Shown: piece after piece, positions 1-4,482 of the stretch
How the letters are laid out: every line of letters begins with the position of its first letter
Position numbering within the stretch: the stretch's first letter is position 1
Program-made: the position numbers and the translations under genes
Assembly: GCA_003241175.1 (NCBI GenBank)
Contig: QFOI01000257.1
Location: 1 to 5,340, forward strand
Source: Pseudopedobacter saltans
Lineage (GTDB): Bacteria; Bacteroidota; Bacteroidia; Chitinophagales; Chitinophagaceae
Direction: 5' to 3'
Length of the DNA: 5,340 nt
The notes under the pieces: generated by a model
Database searches by the model: none
Seen by the model: the letters and a program-made list of their open reading frames with translations, nothing else
What the model was told of the DNA's origin: nothing

Positions 1-594
1 ACTTGCGTGACGCTACCTTGGAAACCGGTTGGCGATGCCGAAACAAGATATCTAATCAACGAAATCGTGACGGGTGAAGAATCGGATGTGGATCAATACG
101 GCGTTCGTAGTAGCCATTATGAATTATATCTGAAAGCCATGCAGGAATTGGGATCTTCCACAAGTGCGGTGGAAGCATTTGTATCAAAAATCAATATTGA
201 CAATTACAAAAGCATTATCGAGCAATCGGCGTTACCAGACTCTGTAAAGGCATTTATGTCTTACTCTTTTGCGACGGCATTGGAAGCACCAGTGCATGTA
301 TTGGCGTCGGTATTTACATTTGGAAGAGAAGATTTGATTCCGGACATGTTTATTCAGATTGTGCAGGAACTGTCCAAAGACAATCCAGAAAAACTCCACA
401 TCTTCCGTTATTATCTTGAAAGACATATAGAAGTTGATGGAGACGAACATAGTCTATTGGGTATTCAAATGGTTGAAAAACTTTGTGGGTCTGATGGTCG
501 CAAATGGAAAGAAGCCACAGATGCAGCTTTGAAAGGTCTTGAGATGCGCAATCAACTGTGGAACGGCGTCTTAGAAGAACTATATGCGCAATAG
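1..594 (+). CDS. DUF3050 family protein, 3' part (N-terminus outside window)
   Basis: The visible 197 residues match my recollection of the DUF3050 family, a heme-oxygenase-like all-helical family of unknown function. The fragment opens with the conserved stretch TCVTLPWKPVGDAETRYLIN and continues with NEIVTGEESDVD. Near the C-terminus is the family signature FRYYLERHIEVDGDEHSLLG, followed by a conserved tail with MRNQLWNG. The reading frame is open to the first base. The GTG at position 7 is therefore an internal valine, not the start; family members are usually about 250 residues, so roughly 50 are missing upstream. The acidic and histidine residues in EExDVD and in HIEVDGDEH could be metal ligands, as in heme-oxygenase-like diiron enzymes, but that is inference. 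There is no clear terminator after the stop, and the tRNA unit that follows has its own promoter. Family assignment is confident; function is unknown. Confidence 0.88.
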   Translation, partial: TCVTLPWKPVGDAETRYLINEIVTGEESDVDQYGVRSSHYELYLKAMQELGSSTSAVEAFVSKINIDNYKSIIEQSALPDSVKAFMSYSFATALEAPVHVLASVFTFGREDLIPDMFIQIVQELSKDNPEKLHIFRYYLERHIEVDGDEHSLLGIQMVEKLCGSDGRKWKEATDAALKGLEMRNQLWNGVLEELYAQ

Positions 595-621
595 TTTTTT
601 AAAAAATATTTGAACAAAACT

Positions 622-652
622 TTTGTCATTTAAATTTTTACATGCATCTTTG
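622..652 (+). promoter_or_regulatory. Bacteroidota-type promoter of the tRNA-Phe unit
   Basis: TTTG at 622-625 is followed by exactly 19 bases and then CATCTTTG at 645-652. This fits the Bacteroidota sigma-A pattern TTTG-N19-TAnnTTTG with one mismatch (first T of the -7 box is C). Transcription would begin around 658-661, about ten bases before the mature tRNA. A small CCCC/GGGG hairpin (656-659 with 663-666) falls in the expected leader. Called by pattern and position only. Confidence 0.62.
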
Positions 653-669
653 CACCCCCAACGGGGAAT

Positions 670-742
670 GGTGCGGTAGCTCAGTAGGTAGAGCAAAGGA
701 CTGAAAATCCTTGTGTCGACGGTTCGATCCCGCCTCGCACCA
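670..742 (+). tRNA. tRNA-Phe (anticodon GAA)
   Basis: A full cloverleaf can be folded by eye. The acceptor stem pairs 670-676 with 735-741 (six Watson-Crick pairs and a final G-T). U8 and A9 are at 677-678. The D stem is GCTC/GAGC, and the anticodon stem is AAGGA/TCCTT (696-700 with 708-712). The anticodon loop CTGAAAA (701-707) carries GAA at 703-705, which reads Phe codons. The variable loop is GTGTC, the T loop is TTCGATC (723-729), and the discriminator is A742. CCA is not encoded: the next bases are CAA, so it must be added enzymatically. One oddity is that the second T-stem pair is A719-C733, a mismatch. The gene is transcribed alone, with a promoter upstream and an intrinsic terminator starting directly after it. 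Confidence 0.96.
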
Positions 743-743
743 C

Positions 744-785
744 AAAGAGATAACAAATGATAATCAATTAGTTATCTCTTTTTTA
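744..785 (+). terminator. Intrinsic terminator of tRNA-Phe
   Basis: AAAGAGATAAC (744-754) and GTTATCTCTTT (771-781) are perfect inverted repeats separated by a 16-base loop. The right arm runs into a T-rich tract that extends to 785 and beyond. It begins one base after the discriminator region, as expected for a single-gene tRNA unit. The A-tract before the left arm could also let it work on the minus strand. Confidence 0.85.
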
Positions 786-1004
786 TTTTCAGAATTCATA
801 GTGATTGTTTTCAAACGTTCCCAAATATTTGAAAACAATAATTATCTACGTTTCTTTCTTCTAATTTCCTCCCAAAATTATAACTCCAGTCATTTTAGAA
901 ATTCACGTGCATTTAATCGGCAACTAATTACAAGGTGACGACCAAAGAATCTTCTCATCTGCATCTCAAATGATATAGGTCAATTTTTTTCATAACACAC
1001 ATCA
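786..1004. other. Non-coding gap between the tRNA terminator and the SnoaL operon
   Basis: No convincing gene lies in this AT-rich stretch. Open frames crossing it are short, have unlikely composition and match no family I know. A 24-codon minus-strand frame at 890-964 has no recognisable product or supporting start signal. The notable content is the 12-bp inverted repeat at 804-839. No copy of the tRNA 3' end is repeated here or elsewhere in the window, so there is no visible attachment site. Confidence 0.6.
804..839. repeat. Perfect 12-bp inverted repeat, 12-base spacer
   Basis: ATTGTTTTCAAA (804-815) is the exact reverse complement of TTTGAAAACAAT (828-839). The spacer is CGTTCCCAAATA, and a smaller palindrome CAAATATTTG (822-831) overlaps the right arm. 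Neither strand has a T-run after it, so it is a poor intrinsic terminator. It could be a protein-binding dyad, an RNA hairpin or a remnant of a small repeat element. It lies between the tRNA terminator and the SnoaL operon promoter and is not adjacent to any gene start. Confidence 0.75.
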
Positions 1005-1035
1005 ATTGAGAAATCCAATATCTATTGGAGATTTG
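1005..1035 (+). promoter_or_regulatory. Candidate promoter of the SnoaL/SnoaL/ABM operon
   Basis: ATTG at 1005-1008, a 19-base spacer, and GAGATTTG at 1028-1035 resemble TTTG-N19-TAnnTTTG with one mismatch in each box. Transcription would start near 1041-1044, leaving a leader of about 15-18 bases before the ATG at 1059. The spacer holds a perfect dyad (separate entry), which adds weight because operators commonly sit there. Both boxes are imperfect, so confidence is moderate. Confidence 0.45.
1014..1029. promoter_or_regulatory. Candidate operator: palindrome TCCAATA-TC-TATTGGA
   Basis: Two perfect 7-bp half-sites, TCCAATA (1014-1020) and TATTGGA (1023-1029), are separated by TC. The site fills the second half of the putative promoter spacer and overlaps the first two bases of the -7-like box. 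A dimeric repressor bound here would block RNA polymerase. No regulator gene is adjacent in this window, so the binding protein would be encoded elsewhere. A short RNA hairpin is a less likely reading, since the site lies upstream of the expected transcription start. Confidence 0.5.
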
Positions 1036-1058
1036 CATTAACAAAAGCAGATTAAAAG

Positions 1059-1445
1059 ATGAACAACACTACAGATCTCACAGAAGCAGAAATGAATTCT
1101 TTGGTTCAAAAGCATTTAACCATTTGGAATGAAAAGGATGCAACAAAAAGACTTGAATTGATGAAAAACGTCTATGCACCTAATATTGAAATCGTCGACA
1201 GCCATCTCGTTGCAATTGGCTACGAGAAAATCAATGCATTCATTAATATGCTCCAAGAAAAAAATCCTCAAGGTGGTTTTACTCCGATTAAACCGGTGGA
1301 TATCAATCATAATATCGCGAGAATATTTTGGGAAAATGGTACACCTGAAAATCCTGCTATTGTGACCGGAATGGATTTGCTTGTGTTTGAACAAGGAAAG
1401 GCAGCTCACCTATACGTATTTGTAGACATCGAAAATAAACTATAA
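1059..1445 (+). CDS. SnoaL-like / NTF2-fold protein, first gene of operon
   Basis: This 128-residue protein has the size and pattern of the SnoaL-like 'nuclear transport factor 2 family' of cone-shaped alpha+beta barrels. Helical N-terminus residues 8-40 include the typical IWNEKDATKRLELMKNVYAP, in which aspartate and arginine of the DxxxR region are characteristic. A strand-turn segment IEIVDSHLVAIGYEKINAFI (44-63) follows. The C-terminal strands ARIFWENG (87-94), VTGMDLLVFEQGKAAHLYVFVD (102-123) carry the usual W, G-D and E-x-G-K positions. There is no signal peptide, so the protein is probably cytoplasmic. Members of this fold act as small isomerases, hydrolases, cyclases or plain ligand binders, and the substrate cannot be read from sequence. 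It is first in a three-gene operon, 19 bases before the next start, and follows a candidate operator. The leader lacks a Shine-Dalgarno sequence, which is normal in Bacteroidota. Fold call confident, function open. Confidence 0.88.
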   Translation: MNNTTDLTEAEMNSLVQKHLTIWNEKDATKRLELMKNVYAPNIEIVDSHLVAIGYEKINAFINMLQEKNPQGGFTPIKPVDINHNIARIFWENGTPENPAIVTGMDLLVFEQGKAAHLYVFVDIENKL

Positions 1446-1464
1446 AATTAAATACTTAATAATA

Positions 1465-1908
1465 ATGAAAGCAAGTATCATCAACGAAAATTCAAAAAAC
1501 GAAATGTTGATCCGAGAACTATATAGAGTTGCGGAAGTACAGGATTCTAAAGGTTTTGTAGAGCTTTTTACTGAGGATGGATATTTTTGGGACGTTTCTG
1601 CAGGTGCGAAATACTATGGAAATGATATTGGAAAAACTGTGGATATTTATGCGACTGCATTTCCTGACATGCATAGAGAGTTGTATGACATATATGTAAA
1701 GGAAGATGAAAATACTGTAGTTGTAGAACTTTCTTTGAATGGTACGCACAAGGGTCCATTACAACTCGCAACCGGTGTAATTGAGGCTACTGGCAAAACT
1801 ATAAAAACGCCTTGTTGTGATGTATTCACAATTGAAAATGGAAAAGTTAAATCCTTTGATTGTTATACTGCAGCAACTATATTAATGAGACAAATTGGTT
1901 TGTTATAG
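1465..1908 (+). CDS. SnoaL-like polyketide cyclase / ester cyclase family protein
   Basis: This 147-residue protein fits the SnoaL-like polyketide cyclase family. An N-terminal helix (residues 12-33) is followed by the strand LFTEDGYFWDVSAG (34-47). The family-typical FPDMHREL (66-73) comes next, then the strand with NGTHKGPLQ (92-100) and the strand pair ATGKTIKTPCCDVFTIENGKVKSFDCY (108-134). The tail MRQIGLL matches the common '-QLGL' ending of these enzymes. SnoaL proper closes a polyketide ring by an aldol reaction using an acidic residue with a histidine nearby; His95 and Asp119 are candidates here, an inference without alignment. It is clearly not a duplicate of the preceding gene: length, motifs and C-terminus differ. 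It lies 19 bases after the first operon gene and 20 before the ABM gene. No signal peptide, so probably cytoplasmic. The substrate is unknown, and no polyketide synthase is visible nearby. Confidence 0.88.
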   Translation: MKASIINENSKNEMLIRELYRVAEVQDSKGFVELFTEDGYFWDVSAGAKYYGNDIGKTVDIYATAFPDMHRELYDIYVKEDENTVVVELSLNGTHKGPLQLATGVIEATGKTIKTPCCDVFTIENGKVKSFDCYTAATILMRQIGLL

Positions 1909-1928
1909 TATCGTTTTTAATTTGAGTT

Positions 1929-2309
1929 ATGGATAAAAATCTAAAAATGGGCACTTCCAATAATCACGATAAATCTCAATCTACTCAGGTAACAGTAAGT
2001 GCTTATTATAAAGTCCATCCGGAAGATAGGCAGACCTTTATGGATGCAGTTATTCCTGAAATGATGGAGGCAAATAAAATGGAAGGATGCATTTATTATG
2101 CTTTTGCGCAAGACCTCACGGATCCAAATACATTTCACTTATTGGAAGGCTGGCGAGATCAGGATGCCTATGAAAATCATGAGAATGCCGCATCTTTCTT
2201 AAAAGCTTTGGCAACCGTCGTCCAAAATGTAAGAATTGTAGATCGCGAGGGTGTAAGATATGATATTGCAAAAATGAATATGGATGATCCGAGGGGTAAA
2301 GTGAATTAA
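1929..2309 (+). CDS. Antibiotic biosynthesis monooxygenase (ABM) family protein
   Basis: This 126-residue protein carries one ABM domain (ferredoxin-like alpha+beta fold), about residues 19-110. It begins with the strand QVTVSAYYKVHPEDRQTFMD, where ABM proteins usually have 'v.v.a.ykvkpe..'. It continues with a helix to residue 50, then GCIYYAFAQDLTDPNTFHLLEGWRDQDAYENHENAASF. That last segment contains the hallmark E73, W75 and H84 of the 'E-x-W-x(5-8)-H' region. ABM proteins are small dimers; relatives include cofactor-free quinol monooxygenases such as YgiN and heme degraders, so quinone or phenolic substrates are possible but not shown. The hydrophilic N-terminal extension (1-18) is not part of the domain, and an in-frame ATG at 1947 is an alternative start. 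It is last in the operon, followed by a strong terminator. Confidence 0.88.
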   Translation: MDKNLKMGTSNNHDKSQSTQVTVSAYYKVHPEDRQTFMDAVIPEMMEANKMEGCIYYAFAQDLTDPNTFHLLEGWRDQDAYENHENAASFLKALATVVQNVRIVDREGVRYDIAKMNMDDPRGKVN

Positions 2310-2342
2310 GTTAAAAATCTAACATCTAGTTCTTTACTCAAA

Positions 2343-2392
2343 AAAGAGCGCTCATGAACCGATTATTGATTCGCGAGCGCTCTTTATTTTTT
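2343..2392 (+). terminator. Strong intrinsic terminator after the SnoaL/ABM operon
   Basis: AAAGAGCGCTC (2343-2353) and GAGCGCTCTTT (2375-2385) form a perfect 11-bp, GC-rich-cored stem. GAA/TTC pairs (2356-2358 with 2370-2372) extend it inward. It is followed by a T-rich tract to 2392. The A-tract preceding the left arm makes it potentially bidirectional. It separates the operon from the DUF4396 gene, so that gene needs its own promoter within 2386-2477, where I find no good match to the Bacteroidota consensus. Confidence 0.93.
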
Positions 2393-2477
2393 ATTATTAT
2401 GTCTCACACAAAGATTATGAGGAAAATTGTAATTTACACATTGCAAAGAAACAGAAACAATACTAAAATTTCTAACC

Positions 2478-3191
2478 ATGGAAACACTACATACTATAGG
2501 AATTCTTTATCTTTTTGTCGGTATAGTTTCCTTCCTTTTCCTATTGTTTGACATTGTTGTAAAGAAACAGCGACAAGCAATGTCCATCATGAATATTGTT
2601 TGGCCAATCACAGGTTTATACTTGGGGATCATTGCCATCATTTTATACAAAAAATGGGGGAAGGCAAAACATGAAACATCGCATATGGATCATATGCATA
2701 TAGACATGTCCATGCCTAATAGTATGAAAATGTCCGTAAATAATGTCAATTTCAAAACAACTGCTTTAAGTACAATGCATTGTGGTAGTGGCTGTACTTT
2801 GGGTGACGCCATATCCGAACCGTTGATGCTTGTATTTCCTATAACAATAGTAAGCAATGCGATGTACAACAAATGGCTCATCCAATTTGCATTTGCTTTC
2901 GTTATTGGTATATTATTTCAATATTTCGCCATCAAGCAAATGCAACCCAAACTTCCATTTTCTAAAATTATACTCAAAGCATTAAAGGCTGATACATTGT
3001 CTTTGATTTTTTGGCAAATAGGAATGTATGGCGGTATGGCTATTGCCAAGACCATTTTGCCAATACATAGTATGCAGCCAACCACAACTATCTATTGGTT
3101 TTGCATGCAAATAGCGATGATTTTAGGTTTTTGTACCGCCTTTCCCATCAATTATTGGCTATTGAAAAAAGGCGTTAAAGAACCCATGTAG
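2478..3191 (+). CDS. DUF4396 membrane protein with His/Met-rich loop
   Basis: This 237-residue membrane protein is recognised as DUF4396 from its core. That core is HCGSGCTLGD (residues 101-110) followed by a membrane helix pair and a final hydrophobic tail. Likely membrane segments are about 5-28, 36-57, 113-130, 133-152, 173-195 and 204-228. Between the second and third lies a loop (64-86) with four histidines (65, 69, 72, 74) and six methionines (70, 73, 77, 79, 83, 85). Together with His101, Cys102 and Cys106 this is an obvious set of soft-metal ligands, like copper-handling proteins, though the family's function is not established to my knowledge. The ATG at 2478 follows an AT-rich leader and starts just before the first helix, so the start is good. 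The stop codon lies 3 bp from that of the converging PepSY gene, with no terminator between them. Confidence 0.85.
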   Translation: METLHTIGILYLFVGIVSFLFLLFDIVVKKQRQAMSIMNIVWPITGLYLGIIAIILYKKWGKAKHETSHMDHMHIDMSMPNSMKMSVNNVNFKTTALSTMHCGSGCTLGDAISEPLMLVFPITIVSNAMYNKWLIQFAFAFVIGILFQYFAIKQMQPKLPFSKIILKALKADTLSLIFWQIGMYGGMAIAKTILPIHSMQPTTTIYWFCMQIAMILGFCTAFPINYWLLKKGVKEPM

Positions 3192-3194
3192 CAT

Positions 3195-4406
3195 TTATTT
3201 TTTCTTCTTTGAAGACTTCTTTTTCTTTCCCCACCATACAATAAATCCTGTTATAGGTAAAGAAGCTCCAATCAAAGATGAGCCAAAAGCAAGAAATTTT
3301 CCAGGCAACCCCAATACGCTACCCACGTGAAGATCGTAGTTTAATTTGCGTAGTTTTTCGCCCGGGTTGCACAATTCGTACGGTGTACCATATATACTCG
3401 TCTGTACCAATTGCTTTAGATTATTCTGGTCAAAAATATAATTTCGATTGTCGTAGAACTTACCTTTTGAGGGATAAAAAGTAATAAAAATAGTTCCTTT
3501 GGGATTTGTAGTATCTGCCATTCCAATATAAAAACCTTTTGCGTCAGCATTGAGTTTCTTTGTCTTTTCCCAAGCAATATCCATCGCTTTTTCAGGGGTG
3601 TAAAATTTACCAAAATCTGCGGAATCAGATTCTAATCTTTTATATGCATCATTTGTCTTTCCACCAGTTGTAAGCCAATAGGTCGACTTACTAAACCAAT
3701 CAATGCCATACACAATGCCCGTACAGGCAATTATCAATAAAAAACATAATGCATAAAAACCAAGAACGTTATGCAAATCATAGTTGATTCTTTTTACCGT
3801 ACCATTCCACTTAATTTTAAAACAGCGATCCTTTGTAGATTTGTTCCATTTTTTGGGCCACCACAAAACTAAACCCGTAACCAGCGTAATGATAAATATT
3901 AAAATACTGTAATTAATAATGATTCTACCTGTGGCGCCTTTCCTAACCCATAGAAAACGATGCCCATTTAAAATCCATCTAAAAAAAGAAGTTTCTCCTT
4001 TTGTGAATTTTTTTTCAGATAAAATTTCGCCAGTGTAAGGGTTTATTTTGACCTCCACATTTCCAATAGTTGAATCTTTGGCGATCAAGGATTTACTTGG
4101 ATTCAAATAAGCCAATATGGACTTACCTTCTCGCATGGAGTAGCTCTGTAATTTATAGTCCGGATAATTTTTTCTAATAGCAGTGTTTAATTTAGATGGA
4201 TATAAAACTGGTCTATTGTGAGCTTCAACGTTCGCATGAGGATCTAAAAGATCTGTAATTTCTTCATTGAAACACCAAATGCAACCCGTAAGACATACGA
4301 TAATTACAATAATCCCGGTAATCAAACCTAGCCATAAATGCAGCCAAGCCGACAAACGATAAAATAAGGATCGATTATGTTTTTTTTTAATTTTCTTATC
4401 CCCCAT
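3195..4406 (-). CDS. PepSY-TM inner-membrane protein, probable siderophore/ferric reductase
   Basis: This 403-residue protein has the PepSY-associated TM architecture. A lysine-rich cytoplasmic N-terminus precedes helix 1 (about 24-46), introduced by SAWLHLWLGL. A periplasmic PepSY-like region follows, including VEVKINPYTGEIL (117-129). Next come NGHRFLW with helix 2 (162-183), YDLHNVLGFY with helix 3 (213-236), a second periplasmic region, and YDLHVGSVLGLPGK with helix 4 (368-392). The C-terminus is a lysine-rich tail. Conserved histidines at the helix starts (His23, His149, His212, His360) are candidate heme ligands. FoxB-type relatives are di-heme reductases that free iron from siderophores, and the siderophore receptor gene just upstream on the same strand supports that role. 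I choose the ATG at 4406: an upstream in-frame TTG (4433) would add a hydrophobic, unlikely leader. Three cysteines in helix 1 (38, 42, 45) are notable. It is separated from the receptor gene by 76 bases. Confidence 0.9.
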   Translation of the reverse strand: MGDKKIKKKHNRSLFYRLSAWLHLWLGLITGIIVIIVCLTGCIWCFNEEITDLLDPHANVEAHNRPVLYPSKLNTAIRKNYPDYKLQSYSMREGKSILAYLNPSKSLIAKDSTIGNVEVKINPYTGEILSEKKFTKGETSFFRWILNGHRFLWVRKGATGRIIINYSILIFIITLVTGLVLWWPKKWNKSTKDRCFKIKWNGTVKRINYDLHNVLGFYALCFLLIIACTGIVYGIDWFSKSTYWLTTGGKTNDAYKRLESDSADFGKFYTPEKAMDIAWEKTKKLNADAKGFYIGMADTTNPKGTIFITFYPSKGKFYDNRNYIFDQNNLKQLVQTSIYGTPYELCNPGEKLRKLNYDLHVGSVLGLPGKFLAFGSSLIGASLPITGFIVWWGKKKKSSKKKK

Positions 4407-4433
4407 AAAGATAATGATTGGCAAATAAAACAA

Positions 4434-4463
4434 CTAGGCACTTCCTGGTCAGAGGACGCCTAG
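4434..4463 (-). terminator. Intercistronic hairpin between receptor and PepSY genes (weak terminator or attenuator)
   Basis: CTAGGC (4434-4439) pairs with GCCTAG (4458-4463). Inside it TCCT (4443-4446) pairs with AGGA (4453-4456), leaving a small asymmetric internal loop and a 6-base apical loop. On the minus strand the hairpin is followed by TTGTTTTATTT, a broken T-run. It lies in the 76-base gap after the receptor stop codon and before the PepSY ATG. It could terminate part of the transcripts or stabilise the receptor mRNA, so the receptor would be made in excess of the reductase. The imperfect T-run makes full termination doubtful. Confidence 0.5.
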
Positions 4464-4482
4464 CCGCATATAGTTTTAAAAA

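Noticed and set aside
7..9. GTG as start of the DUF3050 gene
   Set aside because: The frame is open upstream to position 1 and the preceding residues (T, C) fit the family, so this is an internal valine of a truncated gene.
595..606. TTTTTTAAAAAA after the DUF3050 stop, considered as a terminator
   Set aside because: It is self-complementary without room for a loop and without a GC stem, so it is not a convincing terminator.
711..938. A 75-codon open frame on the + strand
   Set aside because: It starts inside the tRNA-Phe gene, runs through the tRNA terminator and the inverted repeat, and its composition matches no protein family.
890..964. A 24-codon minus-strand frame beginning MQMRRFFGRHLV
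   Set aside because: Too short, with no recognisable homologue, start signal or partner; more likely chance than a small protein.
670..1058. Integration of a mobile element at the tRNA-Phe 3' end
   Set aside because: No integrase is visible, no copy of the tRNA 3' end is repeated in the window, and the tRNA has its own terminator directly after it.
2386..2477. Promoter for the DUF4396 gene
   Set aside because: A promoter must be here, but I find no pair of boxes close to TTTG-N19-TAnnTTTG; the nearest (TACACATTG, 2435-2443) has no suitable upstream box.
2354..2551. A 65-codon + strand frame starting in the terminator loop
   Set aside because: It lies in the loop and right arm of a strong terminator and overlaps the start of the DUF4396 gene in another frame.
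4431..4433. TTG as start of the PepSY gene
   Set aside because: It would add nine mostly hydrophobic residues before a charged cytoplasmic N-terminus and would touch the hairpin; the ATG at 4406 is better.
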